Assembly: GCA_016882525.1 (NCBI GenBank)
Contig: VGPU01000002.1
Span: forward strand, 1 to 64,000
Reading direction: 5' to 3'
DNA length: 64,000 nucleotides
Source: Cyanobacteria bacterium M_surface_10_m2_119
Lineage (GTDB): Bacteria > Cyanobacteriota > Cyanobacteriia > PCC-6307 > Cyanobiaceae
Below, piece after piece: positions 1-9,802 of this stretch. The translations under genes and the position numbers were made by a program. Each line of letters starts with the position of its first letter. The stretch's first letter is position 1. The notes below the pieces were generated by a model that was not told where the DNA came from, made no database searches, and saw nothing but the letters and a program-made list of their open reading frames with translations.

Positions 1-145
1 CCACCAGGCTGTTGGCGATGGCGTCGTTCACCTCGGAGCCCAGGAACAGGATCCGCTCCACGCCCAGGCGCGTGTAGATGTCAACCCAGCGCTCGTACTG
101 GCTGCCGGGCAGGCGGTAGGGAACGCTGGGGGTGCCGATGGGCAT
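1..145 (-). CDS. clpP: ATP-dependent Clp protease proteolytic subunit (ClpP), N-terminal part, truncated by window edge
   Basis: Reverse-strand translation [48 protein letters not shown] matches the cyanobacterial ClpP N-terminus. Confidence 0.88.
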   Translation of the reverse strand, partial: MPIGTPSVPYRLPGSQYERWVDIYTRLGVERILFLGSEVNDAIANSLV

Positions 146-244
146 GGCGGTTGCGGTGGGAGCCGGTGGTGGAGGGGGTGGATCAGGGGTGGGGCCGCGG
201 GAGGGCAGCCGCCAGTGGAACCGAAATGCGGGTACGCCGCCGTG

Positions 245-952
245 TCAGCTGATGCCGGGGTTGCCGGGGCTGACCCCGCCGGCGGCGGCGGTGAGGGGCC
301 CGGGCAGCTGCTTCTGGCTGGTGAGCACCCGGTCGATCAGGCCGTACTCCACCGCCTCCTGGGCGGTGAGATAGGTCATGCGGTCGGAATCCTTGGAGAG
401 TTTCTCGACGCTGCGGCCGGTGTTGGCGGAAAGCATCTCAAGCATGGTCTGCTTGTTGTGCAGCACCTCCTTGGCCCGGATCTGGATGTCGCTGGCCTGG
501 CCGCGGGCGCCGCTGCGGGGCTGGTGCAGCACGATCGAGGCGTGGGGCAGGGCGGCACGGTGGCCCTTGGTGCCGGCACTGAGGATCATGGCGGCGGTGC
601 CCATGGCCTGGCCGATGCAGATGGTGTGCACAGGCGGCTTCACGTAGCGCAGGGTGTCGGCGATGGCGAAGGCTTCGGTCTCGAAGCCGATGGCATCACC
701 GGAGTACCAGCTGGTGCCGGTGGAGTTGATGTAGAAGAAGATCGGCTTCTCCGGGTTATCGAACTCCAGATAGAGCAGCTGGGCAATGATCAGCTCTGTC
801 ACGTCGATGCCCATCTGCCGCTTGGCGTCGTCGTCGCTGAACAGCGGCAAACCCAGGTAGACGATGCGCTCCTTGAGCAGCAGCGAGGGCAGATCCGGCG
901 GGGGGGTGCGCATGACGGCGGAATCGCCGTAGTAGGGGGCTGACACCGACAT
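245..952 (-). CDS. clpR: ClpP-like protease subunit ClpR (probably catalytically inactive)
   Basis: ClpP fold motifs (YINSTGT, LPHASIVLHQP, YGLIDRVL); the nucleophile region reads GQAMGTAAM rather than ClpP-type xASMGA. Confidence 0.87.
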   Translation of the reverse strand: MSVSAPYYGDSAVMRTPPPDLPSLLLKERIVYLGLPLFSDDDAKRQMGIDVTELIIAQLLYLEFDNPEKPIFFYINSTGTSWYSGDAIGFETEAFAIADTLRYVKPPVHTICIGQAMGTAAMILSAGTKGHRAALPHASIVLHQPRSGARGQASDIQIRAKEVLHNKQTMLEMLSANTGRSVEKLSKDSDRMTYLTAQEAVEYGLIDRVLTSQKQLPGPLTAAAGGVSPGNPGIS

Positions 953-983
953 CCTCGCTGTACTTCAGGCCTTAAGCGGGAGC

Positions 984-2132
984 CTAGCGGGGGGGCTTGG
1001 ATCTCCGCTTGCCCGCGGCGGCCGGATCGCCGCCATTGCTCAGGGCCTCGCTGCGGGCGAACACAATGCGGCCGGTGGGGTTCTGCAGGGCGCCGGTGAT
1101 CACCACCGCAATCCGCTCGCCCTGGCGGCCCCTCGCCCCTTCCACCACCACCATCGTGCCGTCATCGAGGTAGCCCACCCCTTGCTCGGCCTCCTTGCCG
1201 TCGCGCACGATCTTGAGCTGCAGCTCATCGCCCGGCTGTACCTCCGGCCGCAGGGCCATCACCAGTTCGCTGAGGTTGAGCACCCGCAGGCTCTTCACCT
1301 CGGCCACCTTGGCCAGGTTGTAGTCGGCGGTGAGCAGGGTGCCGCCGGTGTCGGCCGTGAGGGCCTGGAGCTTGTCGTCGACGCCCTGGCCCTCGTAGCG
1401 GGTGCTGTTCACCACCAGGCGGCGGCCGTATTGCTCGCGCAGCTCGCTGAGCAGCTTCAGGCCGCGGCGACCGCGGCTGCGCTTGTCGGCGTTGGCGGAG
1501 TCGGCCAGGGTCTGCAGCTCGTCGATCACGCACTGGGCCACGATCACCTGCCCTTCGAGCAGACCGGAATCCAGCAGGCCCCGGATGCGGCCGTCGATGA
1601 TCACGCTGGTGTCCAGGATCTTGGCGCTGGCGGGCTGCAGCACCCCCTCGGCCACCAGCAGGGCCTCGGCATTCCCGGGGGAGAACAGGCGCAGCAGGGT
1701 GCGGCCATGCACCTCGGCCAGGTTGTAGCCCGACACCCCGAAGAACACGTTGCTGAGCACCGCTGCCAGGGGCTTCACGAACACCACCTCCCAGGGCAGG
1801 GGCAGCAGCAGGATCGGCGCCAGCAGCAGATTGGCCACCAGCAGGCCGAGGATCAGTCCCACGGCCCGGCTGATCAGCAGATCGGTGGGCATCGAGCGCA
1901 CCTGGGCCATCAGGCGCTTGCGCAACTGGCCGAAGAAGAAGCCCGCCAGCAGCCCGAAAAAGGCACCGAAGCCCCCCAGCACCGTGCGCAGACCCTCCGG
2001 GTTGTCGACCTGCACCAGCAGCGATTCCGGCAGGAGATCGACCCCCAGCCAGCCGGCAGCCCCCCCGGAGATCAGGAACAGCACCAGGATCAGGGAGTCG
2101 ACCATTCCCGCTGCCCCTGGCTTGCCTTGCAC
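984..2132 (-). CDS. PIN/TRAM domain membrane protein (YacL-like)
   Basis: N-terminal hydrophobic helices, PIN motif ILDTSVIIDGRI, C-terminal TRAM-like segment. Confidence 0.85.
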   Translation of the reverse strand: MQGKPGAAGMVDSLILVLFLISGGAAGWLGVDLLPESLLVQVDNPEGLRTVLGGFGAFFGLLAGFFFGQLRKRLMAQVRSMPTDLLISRAVGLILGLLVANLLLAPILLLPLPWEVVFVKPLAAVLSNVFFGVSGYNLAEVHGRTLLRLFSPGNAEALLVAEGVLQPASAKILDTSVIIDGRIRGLLDSGLLEGQVIVAQCVIDELQTLADSANADKRSRGRRGLKLLSELREQYGRRLVVNSTRYEGQGVDDKLQALTADTGGTLLTADYNLAKVAEVKSLRVLNLSELVMALRPEVQPGDELQLKIVRDGKEAEQGVGYLDDGTMVVVEGARGRQGERIAVVITGALQNPTGRIVFARSEALSNGGDPAAAGKRRSKPPR

Positions 2133-2187
2133 TCAAGAAGGCAGCATGCCTGAAACCGGGCCTGCTGGCCTGCCTGGGTAACCGCAC

Positions 2188-3507
2188 TTGATCGTGCCCG
2201 CACACGTGTCGTTCCCGCCCCGCAGCGCCTACCTGCACATCCCCTTCTGTCACCGGCGCTGCTTTTACTGCGATTTCCCGGTGGTGCCCCTGGGTGATCG
2301 GGCGGCGGGCGAGGCGGGCTCCCCGGGGGCCCCCTCGATCGCGGCCTACCTCGCGCTGCTGCACCGGGAGATCGCCGCCGCCCCCCCAGGGCCTCCCCTG
2401 AGCACGGTGTATTTCGGCGGTGGCACGCCCTCGCTGCTCACCCCTGTCCAGCTGGCAGGGCTGCTGGAGCAGCTGCGGCGCCAGTTCGGCCTGGCCCCGG
2501 CTGCGGAGGTGAGCCTGGAGCTCGATCCCGCCAGCTTTGATCAGCAGCGCCTGGCCGGCTACCTGGCCGCCGGTGTGAACCGGGTGAGCCTGGGGGGCCA
2601 GAGCTTCGACGATGCCGTGCTGCAGGCCCTTGGCCGGCGTCACAGCGGTGCAGACCTGCGCCAGGCCGCGGCCTGGCTGGCCCAGGCCCGGGCCGATGGG
2701 GCCCTGATGAGCTGGAGCCTGGATCTGATTCAGGCGGTGCCGGGCCAGAGCCGGGAGGGGTGGTGTCAGCAGCTGCGCCAGGCGGTGGCCTGCGGGCCGC
2801 CCCATCTCTCGGTGTACGACCTCACGATCGAGCCCGGCACCGTGTTTGGCCGCCGCGCCGAGCGGGGCCAGCTCCAGCTCCCCGACGACGATCTCAGTGC
2901 CGATCTGATGGAGCTCACCTGGGCCGAGCTCAGCGCCGCCGGCTACGGCCACTACGAGATTTCCAACTACGCCCTGCCGGGCCACGCCTCCCGCCACAAC
3001 CGGGTGTACTGGAGCGGCGCCGGCTGGTGGGGCTTCGGACTGGGGGCCACAGCGGCCCCCTGGGGCGAGCGGCAGGCCCGGCCCCGCACCCGGGAGGCCT
3101 ATCGCGCCTGGTTGGAGGATCTGGAGGCTGGGGCGGTGCCAGAACCAGCGGCGCGGCCGGAGGACGGCCGGGAACGGCTGGGCGACCGGCTGCTCGTGGG
3201 GTTGCGCCGGCGTGAGGGGGTGCACCTGCCCCAGCTGCTGGCCGAGGCGGGCCTGGCCTCGTCCCTTCAGGCGGCTGCCATTGGCGATGTGCGCCGCGTG
3301 CTGGCCGACTGGCGGGCGGAGGGCCTGCTGGTGGAGCAGGGACCGCGCTGGCGCCTCAGCGATCCGGCCGGTCTGGCCCTGAGCAATGCGGTGCTGCGGC
3401 GGTGGCTGGCCTGGTGGGAGGCGTGGTCTGGGGCGTCCCCTGATCGGCGATCCAGCGCCGCAGCGCCTCCACCGCCAGGGTCCGTCCCGGCAGCAGGGGC
3501 GGGCTGA
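2188..3507 (+). CDS. hemW: Radical SAM heme chaperone HemW / coproporphyrinogen oxidase-like
   Basis: AYLHIPFCHRRCFYCDFPV radical SAM CxxxCxxC motif; YFGGGTPSLL; ends near SNAVLRRW. Confidence 0.88.
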   Translation: MIVPAHVSFPPRSAYLHIPFCHRRCFYCDFPVVPLGDRAAGEAGSPGAPSIAAYLALLHREIAAAPPGPPLSTVYFGGGTPSLLTPVQLAGLLEQLRRQFGLAPAAEVSLELDPASFDQQRLAGYLAAGVNRVSLGGQSFDDAVLQALGRRHSGADLRQAAAWLAQARADGALMSWSLDLIQAVPGQSREGWCQQLRQAVACGPPHLSVYDLTIEPGTVFGRRAERGQLQLPDDDLSADLMELTWAELSAAGYGHYEISNYALPGHASRHNRVYWSGAGWWGFGLGATAAPWGERQARPRTREAYRAWLEDLEAGAVPEPAARPEDGRERLGDRLLVGLRRREGVHLPQLLAEAGLASSLQAAAIGDVRRVLADWRAEGLLVEQGPRWRLSDPAGLALSNAVLRRWLAWWEAWSGASPDRRSSAAAPPPPGSVPAAGAG

Positions 3508-4213
3508 ATGGAGGTTGGCGGGCCGTGAGGCCGAGCAGGTCGGCGGTGACCCGCACCTGGCCGTCGCACCCGGGGCCGGCGCCGATGCCGATCACCGGCA
3601 GCTCCAGGGCCTGGCTGATGCCGGTGGCGAGATCCTCGGGCACGTGCTCCAGCACCAGGGCAAAGCAGCCGGCGGCCGCCAGGGAGCGGGCATCGCGCTC
3701 CAGGCGCTGGCGGCTGGCCAGGTCGTTGCCCTGGCGCCGGAAGCCCAGCCGGTGCACCGACTGGGGGGTGAGGCCGATGTGGCCCATCACGGGGATGCCA
3801 TGGCGCACCAGCCGGTCGATCACCGCCAGGGTCTCCGGCTCGGCCCCCTCCAGCTTCACGGCGGCGGCCGGGCTCTCCTTCAGCACCCGCCCCGCTGCCG
3901 CCACGGCCTCATCGCTGCTGCACTGGTAACTGAGGAAGGGCAGGTCGACGATCAGCAGGGGTTCCTGTCCGAGGGCACAGACGCTGGCCATTCCCCGCGC
4001 CGTGGCCCGGCAGTGGTGGAGCATCTCCTCCAGGGTCACCGGCAGGGTCGTGGGGTGCCCGAGGGCCACCATGGCCAGGGAATCGCCCACCAGCACGGCG
4101 TCCGGCCCGGCTTCGGCCACCACGGCCCCGGATAGGGCATCCCAGGCCGTGAGCACCGTGATCGGCAGTCCCGCCTGCTTGCGGCGGGCCAGGTCGGCAG
4201 GGCGCAGGGGCAC
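3356..4213 (-). CDS. panB: 3-methyl-2-oxobutanoate hydroxymethyltransferase
   Basis: PanB motifs TAWDALSGAVVAEAGPDAVLVGDSLAMV, HIGLTPQSVHRLGG-like, IGIGAGPGCDGQV. Confidence 0.92.
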   Translation of the reverse strand: MPLRPADLARRKQAGLPITVLTAWDALSGAVVAEAGPDAVLVGDSLAMVALGHPTTLPVTLEEMLHHCRATARGMASVCALGQEPLLIVDLPFLSYQCSSDEAVAAAGRVLKESPAAAVKLEGAEPETLAVIDRLVRHGIPVMGHIGLTPQSVHRLGFRRQGNDLASRQRLERDARSLAAAGCFALVLEHVPEDLATGISQALELPVIGIGAGPGCDGQVRVTADLLGLTARQPPFSPPLLPGRTLAVEALRRWIADQGTPQTTPPTRPATAAAPHCSGPDRPDR

Positions 4214-4248
4214 GGGCGCTCAGCTTGGGGAGAGGGCATTGCTAGCAT

Positions 4249-4345
4249 CGACCCGACTCGGACCCATGCGGCCCGGACGCCTAAATCTGGTCAGGACCGG
4301 AAGGGAGCAGCCACACGGGATGCTCCAGGCAGGCGTGGACTCCGG
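4249..4345 (+). ncRNA. ffs: Signal recognition particle RNA (4.5S-type)
   Basis: Signature GGTCAGGACCGGAAGGGAGCAGCC at about 4300-4325 with plausible flanking pairing; ends approximate. Confidence 0.85.
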
Positions 4346-4403
4346 GTCACCAAACTTCTGAGGGTCAGCCTCTGGTGCAGGCCCTGGCCCGGGTAACCGA
4401 CCA

Positions 4404-4448
4404 CCAGACAGCTGATCGCCAGACAGCGGATCGCCAGACAGTCAATCC
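4404..4448. repeat. 15-bp tandem repeat, 3 copies (ccagacagcKgatcg / ccagacagtcaatcc)
   Basis: Direct reading: ccagacagctgatcg, ccagacagcggatcg, ccagacagtcaatcc. Confidence 0.85.
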
Positions 4449-4461
4449 CCAAGTCGCCGAA

Positions 4462-4483
4462 CCCAGGGGATCGATCCCCTGGG
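4462..4483. repeat. 22-bp perfect palindrome CCCAGGGGATCGATCCCCTGGG
   Basis: Sequence equals its own reverse complement; lies between ffs and the 3' end of ftsZ. Confidence 0.9.
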
Positions 4484-4560
4484 AATCAATCCATGGGTCG
4501 ATGCCTGGTGCGCGCCTTGGAAGCCTGCCTCAAGGGGCAGGCCACCTGGGCTCCCCAGCC

Positions 4561-5811
4561 CTAGCCTTCGCCGTCGCTGCGGGATTGTCGGTTGAGCAGG
4601 AACGGGGGGATGTGGGTACCCCGCTCGCTGCCGGAGCCGTTGAGGGGAGCTGCGGGGGCCGGGGCGCTGAAGGCGGTGCCGGAGGCAAAGCTCACGGCCG
4701 GACGTTCATGGCGGTAGGGGGCGCCGCTGTCGAAGCCGGTGGCAATCACGGTGACGTGGATCTCGCCCTCCAGGCGCTCATCCACCACCGCCCCCACGAT
4801 GATGTTGGCCTCGGGGTCCACTACATCGTAGATCTCCTCCGAGGCGGTGGTCATGTCCTCGAGGGTCATGTCCTTGCCGCCGCTGATGTTGATCACCACC
4901 CCCTTGGCCCCGTCGATGCGGGCGGATTCGAGCAGGGGGCTGCTCATGGCGGCCTGGGCTGCCTCGCTGGCGCGGCTGCGGCCTGAACCCACGCCGATCC
5001 CCAGCAACGCGGTGCCGGCATCGGCCATGACCGAGCGCACGTCGGCGAAGTCGACGTTCACCAGGCCGGGCCTGGTGATGATGTCGCTGATGCCCTTCAC
5101 GCCCATCCGCAGCACGTCGTCAGCGGCGCGGAAGGCCTCGTTCAGCGGGGCACCGGCGATGGCATCCCGCAGACGATCGTTGGGGATGACGATCAGGGTG
5201 TCGACGTGCTCGGCGAGGCGGGCAATCCCCTCCTCGGCCTGGCGCAGACGCTTGCGACCCTCGAAGCCGAAGGGCTTGGTGACAATGCCCACGGTGAGGG
5301 CTCCGACCTCCTTGGCCAGCTCCGCCAGGATCGGAGCCGCGCCGGTGCCGGTGCCGCCCCCCATGCCGGCGGCGATGAACACCAGGTCTGTGCCCTGGAG
5401 GGATTGCTGCAGCTCGGCCCGCGACTCTTCCGCCGCTTTCTGACCGATCACCGGGTTGCCACCGGCGCCGAGGCCGCGGGTGAGTTTCTGGCCCAGCTGG
5501 ATGCGCTGCTGGGCGGCTGACTGGAGCAGGGCCTGGGCATCGGTGTTGAGCACCCGGTAGCCGACCCCCTGCAGATCGGAGGCGATCATGCGGTTGACGG
5601 CATTGCTGCCTCCACCCCCAACGCCGATCACCTCGATACGGGCCGACTGGCTCGGAACAATGCCGGGGTTGGTGATCGGGCTTTCGCTCATGGCAAGGGG
5701 TTTCGGTGAGGCACCGTTGGCAGTGGGGCCTTCAGTGCCCATGGCGCGCTCTGCGCAGTCTGCGCGTGCATTATGTAGTCCGCACGGCCTGAAGGTCTGG
5801 CCGAGTCTCAC
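4561..5811 (-). CDS. ftsZ: Cell division protein FtsZ (start may be internal, e.g. MSESPITN or MGTEGP)
   Basis: [24 protein letters not shown] tubulin signature, FDFEGRKR-like FGFEGRKR. Confidence 0.97.
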   Translation of the reverse strand: MRLGQTFRPCGLHNARADCAERAMGTEGPTANGASPKPLAMSESPITNPGIVPSQSARIEVIGVGGGGSNAVNRMIASDLQGVGYRVLNTDAQALLQSAAQQRIQLGQKLTRGLGAGGNPVIGQKAAEESRAELQQSLQGTDLVFIAAGMGGGTGTGAAPILAELAKEVGALTVGIVTKPFGFEGRKRLRQAEEGIARLAEHVDTLIVIPNDRLRDAIAGAPLNEAFRAADDVLRMGVKGISDIITRPGLVNVDFADVRSVMADAGTALLGIGVGSGRSRASEAAQAAMSSPLLESARIDGAKGVVINISGGKDMTLEDMTTASEEIYDVVDPEANIIVGAVVDERLEGEIHVTVIATGFDSGAPYRHERPAVSFASGTAFSAPAPAAPLNGSGSERGTHIPPFLLNRQSRSDGEG

Positions 5812-5843
5812 ACGTTTGCGGGTTTGAGAACACCGTCAGTTCA

Positions 5844-6668
5844 TCAGGGGTTGGACTGGACGGCGGATGGCGGCGGGGCGCCCCCAGTGAGGGCCAGCTC
5901 CGGCTGATTGGGATCGGTGAGGTCGATGGTGTGTGGCCGCTTGCCCTTGAGCTGGGCAGGAAGCACCGTCACCAGGTGACTGAGCACCTGCAGGCGTCGC
6001 TCCAGCTGGCTGTCGCTGGGGCCGAGCCGCACATTGCCCAGGCTGGCGCTCTCCACCCAGAGGCTGCCGCTGGGGTCGAAGCGGATCCGACGCAGGTCGC
6101 CCGCCAGTTCCTTGCTGTGCAGCAACACCTGGGTGAGGGCGGTCCGATGACGCGGTTGCCATCCCTGCACGAGCAGCTGATCGGAGGCGGATGTGCGCAA
6201 ACCCTGACCTTGTCGGGCGCTCATCCAGTTCCCCAGCCGATCGACATAGCCCAGTTCCAGGCCGCTGCTGTTCCGCCGCTCTGCCCGCGCCACCGGTTGG
6301 CGGTCCAGCAGTTCCACCCGCAGGCGCGGTGGGGCCATCAGCCGGCTCACCTGCACATCCTCCACCGGCAGGGCCGCCGAGAGGTCGCTGCCCAGGCGGC
6401 GTGGATCAAGGGTCAGCAGGGGCTGGGGAAAGCGCAGGTTGGCCGCCTTGATCACATCGGCGGCCGTCACCTGGCGGCTGCCCTGCACCTCCACCTGGTC
6501 GGGGCCGCGCAGCACCCAGCCCTGGCGCAGCAGGCCATAGCCGAGGCCTCCGGCCAGGGCCAGCAGCACCAGCATTCGCCAGGCGTTGCGCAGGCGCTCC
6601 TGGCGCTGTTGCTGCCGGAGCTGCCGGCGCCGTTCAGCGCCCGGAGGCAGGGGTCTGGCCTGGCTCAC
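5844..6668 (-). CDS. ftsQ: FtsQ/POTRA-domain cell division protein
   Basis: Position upstream of ftsZ; single N-terminal TM helix; VEVQGSRQVTAADVIKAANL POTRA motif; GTG start overlapping the upstream stop (GTGA). Confidence 0.82.
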   Translation of the reverse strand: MSQARPLPPGAERRRQLRQQQRQERLRNAWRMLVLLALAGGLGYGLLRQGWVLRGPDQVEVQGSRQVTAADVIKAANLRFPQPLLTLDPRRLGSDLSAALPVEDVQVSRLMAPPRLRVELLDRQPVARAERRNSSGLELGYVDRLGNWMSARQGQGLRTSASDQLLVQGWQPRHRTALTQVLLHSKELAGDLRRIRFDPSGSLWVESASLGNVRLGPSDSQLERRLQVLSHLVTVLPAQLKGKRPHTIDLTDPNQPELALTGGAPPPSAVQSNP

Positions 6669-7075
6669 AGCTCACAGCGGGAGCGGGCCATCAGCTCTCC
6701 CATCCAGCGGCGGGCCCGGTCCGCATCGGCGAAGGGCAGGTCCCTCTGCTGGCCATCGCCCACCAGGCGCAGGCGGCAGGCACCCTGGGCCTCCTCCGTG
6801 AGAGGCGCCTCGCCCGAGCGGAGCGCCAGCAGCTCCACCAGCTCCAGCTGCTTGATCACGAATTCCCCCTCAGGCTTGAGCTGGCCGGCCTCAAACGTGC
6901 TCCAGCTCAGCACCCCATCCAGCAGACGGGCGGCGCCGCAACCGTCGAGTTTCGCCAGCTCCGAGCCCTCCGCCCACTCGCGGAACAGGCGCTGGCGGCG
7001 ACGCTCCAGCCACCCCAGGGCCGTGAGCAGCACAAAAACCAGCAGCAGGGGCAGCCACAGAAGACCGTGACTCAT
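6665..7075 (-). CDS. Small membrane-anchored hypothetical protein between ddl and ftsQ
   Basis: ORF with N-terminal TM segment (GLLWLPLLLVFVLLTALGWL); overlaps the ftsQ start; begins at the last copy of the 17-bp repeat. Confidence 0.7.
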   Translation of the reverse strand: MSHGLLWLPLLLVFVLLTALGWLERRRQRLFREWAEGSELAKLDGCGAARLLDGVLSWSTFEAGQLKPEGEFVIKQLELVELLALRSGEAPLTEEAQGACRLRLVGDGQQRDLPFADADRARRWMGELMARSRCEL

Positions 7076-7150
7076 GGCAGGGCGTGACTCATGGCAGGGC
7101 GTGACTCATGGCAGGGCGTGACTCATGGCCGGTGCCGACTCATGCCGAAG
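7066..7150 (-). repeat. 17-bp tandem repeat, 3 near-identical copies plus 2 degenerate (rc unit CCCTGCCATGAGTCACG)
   Basis: Units 7066-7082, 7083-7099, 7100-7116 identical; 7117-7133 and 7134-7150 diverged; each contains ATGAGTC on the minus strand. Confidence 0.95.
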
Positions 7151-8288
7151 GGCTGGGTACAGGCGCCAGGCGGTGCCATTGTCTCGCCCCTTCGATCAAT
7201 TCGTGCACCAACGCATCGAGTGCAACACCGCTGGCTGCCCAGAGCATCGGGTACATGCTCTGGCTGGTGAAGCCCGGCAGGGTGTTGATCTCATTGAGCC
7301 AGAGCTCGCCGCTGGCTTCGCTGAAGAAGAAGTCCACCCGCGAGAGCCCCTGGGCATTCACCGCCTGACAGGCCTGGATCGCCATCGCCCGGGCCCGCGC
7401 GCTGATGGCCTCGGGCACCACGGCGGGAATCACCGTGTGGCTTTTGCCCTCGCTGTATTTGGTGTCGTAGTCGTACCAGTCGGCGTCAAAGCAGATCTCG
7501 CCCAGTACCGAGGCCGCCAGCGGCGTGGCGCCACCGCCCTTCACGGCGCACTCCAGTTCCCGGGCCGTGACCCCCTGTTCCACCACTAGGCGGGGGTCGA
7601 GGGCCGCGGCCGCCGTGAGGCCGGCAAGCAGTTCTGCGCGGTTGCGCGCCTTGCTGATGCCCACGGAAGAGCCCAGGTTGGCCGGCTTCACGAAGCAGGG
7701 GTAGCACAGCTCCCCCTCCAGCCGCTCCAGCAGGGCCTGCGGATCGGCGTTGAGCTCACCGGCGTGCACGCAGGCGTAGGGCACCTGGGGCAGGCCGGCA
7801 GCGGCGAAGGCCGCCTTCATCGCCTGCTTGTCCATGCCCACGGCAGACCCCAGCACGCCTGAACCCACATAGGGCACCTGCATCAGGGTGAACAGGCCCT
7901 GGATCGTGCCGTCTTCGCCGTTGGGACCGTGCAGCACCGGAAACCACACGTCCATGTGAAGCGCGCCGGCGGGAAAGCCCTGGAAGCCGCCCTTGCCCAG
8001 GGCACAGCCGGTCCGCTGGGCTGCGGCGGTCAGTTGGTCTGCAGTGGCTGGCGTGCCCTGGACCAGCACGGTGTCCGCCAGCTCGGGACCCCACCAGCGG
8101 CCCTGGGGATCGATGTAAAAGCAGGTGGTGCGGTAGCGCCCGGCATTGGCGCCAGCTGCCAGAGCGCGCGCCACCGTGGCTGCTGAGCGGATCGCCACGG
8201 CGTGTTCGCCGGAGGCCCCTCCGAAGATCAGGCCCACCTGGATCAGACCATCGGACGGGGACGCGGAACTGGCAGGGGAGGGCATCAA
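7140..8288 (-). CDS. ddl: D-alanine--D-alanine ligase
   Basis: [62 protein letters not shown]. Confidence 0.95.
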   Translation of the reverse strand: MMPSPASSASPSDGLIQVGLIFGGASGEHAVAIRSAATVARALAAGANAGRYRTTCFYIDPQGRWWGPELADTVLVQGTPATADQLTAAAQRTGCALGKGGFQGFPAGALHMDVWFPVLHGPNGEDGTIQGLFTLMQVPYVGSGVLGSAVGMDKQAMKAAFAAAGLPQVPYACVHAGELNADPQALLERLEGELCYPCFVKPANLGSSVGISKARNRAELLAGLTAAAALDPRLVVEQGVTARELECAVKGGGATPLAASVLGEICFDADWYDYDTKYSEGKSHTVIPAVVPEAISARARAMAIQACQAVNAQGLSRVDFFFSEASGELWLNEINTLPGFTSQSMYPMLWAASGVALDALVHELIEGARQWHRLAPVPSPSA

Positions 8289-8302
8289 CAGCTGCAGGGT
8301 GC

Positions 8303-8330
8303 AGCCTGCACCGAGGGGCCGGTGCAGGCT
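8303..8330. other. Perfect 10-bp inverted repeat (agcctgcacc-8nt-ggtgcaggct) between miaB and ddl
   Basis: Direct reading; no T-tract on either side. Confidence 0.75.
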
Positions 8331-8335
8331 GAAAC

Positions 8336-9760
8336 TCAGGCCAGTGTGCCGCTCAGGGAGAAGGCGCGCACCTCTCCTATGTGCACATTCACCAGCTCGC
8401 CCGGCTGAATGGTGCTGCCATCGGGCCGCTGGCCTGGGAAGAACGTGAGCCGGTTGGTGCGGGTGCGCCCCATCGCCTGGGCCGGATCCTTCGGGTTGCG
8501 CCCCTCCACCAGAATGGTCTCCGTGCGACCTGCATACCGGGCACTGCGCTCCCGGGCCTTCTGTTCCACCAGGGCGTTGAGCTCCCGCAGGCGCTCCACC
8601 TTCACCTCTTCACTGAGCTGATCGGGCCAGTCGGCGGCGGGGGTGTTGGGGCGGGGTGAGTACGCGGCGGTGTTCACCTGGTCGAAGCCGATCTCCTCGA
8701 TCAACGCGAGGGTGCGGCGGTATTGGGCGTCGGTTTCACCGGGGAAGGCCACGATCACATCGGCGCTGATCGAGGCATCGGGCATGCGCTCGCGGATGCG
8801 CTCGATGATGCGGCGGTAGCGATCCACCGTGTAGCCACGGGCCATCGCCTTCAGCACGGCGTCGTCGCCGCTCTGGAAGGGGATGTGGAAGTGCTCGCAC
8901 ACCTTGGGCAGGTCGGCGCAGGTGTCGATCAGCCGCTCGGTGAAATAGCGCGGGTGGCTGGTGGCGAAGCGGATCCGCTCGATCCCGTCCACGTCATGCA
9001 CGAACTGCAGCAGGTCAGTGAGGGTGTGCTGGCGGCGGCCCCAGGGCGTGATGCCAGGGAGATCGCGGCCGTAGGCATCGATGTTCTGGCCCAGCAGGGT
9101 GATTTCCTTGAACCCCTGCGCAGCGAGCCCCTCCATTTCCAGCTTGATGGCTTCGGGCAGACGGGATTGCTCCTTGCCGCGCACCGAGGGCACCACGCAG
9201 TAGGTGCAGCGCTCGTTGCAGCCATAGATCACGTTCACCCAGCCGCACACGCTGCTGTCGCGGCGGGCGGTGGTGATGTCCTCAAGGATGTGGTGCTCCT
9301 CTGTGGCCACCACCTGCTGCCCCTGCTCCACCCTGGCCAGCAGCACATCAAGGCGGTTGGCGTGCTGGGGGCCCATCACCAGATCCAGCTCGGGCACGCG
9401 CCGCAGCAGCGATTCCCCCTCCTGCTGGGCCACGCAGCCGGCCACCACCAGGGTGAGGTTGGGGTTGGCGCGCTTGCGCTGGGCCTGACGGCCCAGGTAG
9501 CTGTACACCTTCTGCTCGGCGTTGTCGCGGATTGTGCAGGTGTTGTAGAGGACGAGATCCGCCTCCAGTTCGGCCTGCGCCTCGCGGTAGCCCATCGCTT
9601 CCAGGATCCCGGCCATGCGCTCGGAATCCGCCTTGTTCATCTGGCAGCCGAAGGTGGTGATCCAGTAGCTGCCGCGCCCCGCCTGGGGGGCCTGGGGAAC
9701 AGCACTGGCCTTGGGGCTGGCCTGGGAAAGGGTCGCGATCATGCCACCAGTGTCGACCAT
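8336..9760 (-). CDS. miaB: tRNA-2-methylthio-N6-dimethylallyladenosine synthase
   Basis: [34 protein letters not shown] radical SAM motif, TRAM-like C-terminus. Confidence 0.95.
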   Translation of the reverse strand: MVDTGGMIATLSQASPKASAVPQAPQAGRGSYWITTFGCQMNKADSERMAGILEAMGYREAQAELEADLVLYNTCTIRDNAEQKVYSYLGRQAQRKRANPNLTLVVAGCVAQQEGESLLRRVPELDLVMGPQHANRLDVLLARVEQGQQVVATEEHHILEDITTARRDSSVCGWVNVIYGCNERCTYCVVPSVRGKEQSRLPEAIKLEMEGLAAQGFKEITLLGQNIDAYGRDLPGITPWGRRQHTLTDLLQFVHDVDGIERIRFATSHPRYFTERLIDTCADLPKVCEHFHIPFQSGDDAVLKAMARGYTVDRYRRIIERIRERMPDASISADVIVAFPGETDAQYRRTLALIEEIGFDQVNTAAYSPRPNTPAADWPDQLSEEVKVERLRELNALVEQKARERSARYAGRTETILVEGRNPKDPAQAMGRTRTNRLTFFPGQRPDGSTIQPGELVNVHIGEVRAFSLSGTLA

Positions 9761-9802
9761 GGCCGATTGTGGCGATCAAGCGCCCCGGCAGGAAACCGAC
9801 GG

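Noticed and set aside
245-952. Missing ClpP catalytic serine as evidence of a decayed gene
   Set aside because: ClpR paralogues lacking the triad are normal partners of ClpP in cyanobacteria; the ORF is intact.
1225-3225. 666-aa minus-strand ORF spanning the PIN/TRAM gene and hemW
   Set aside because: Out-of-frame shadow of two genes; low-complexity P/G/A/R translation.
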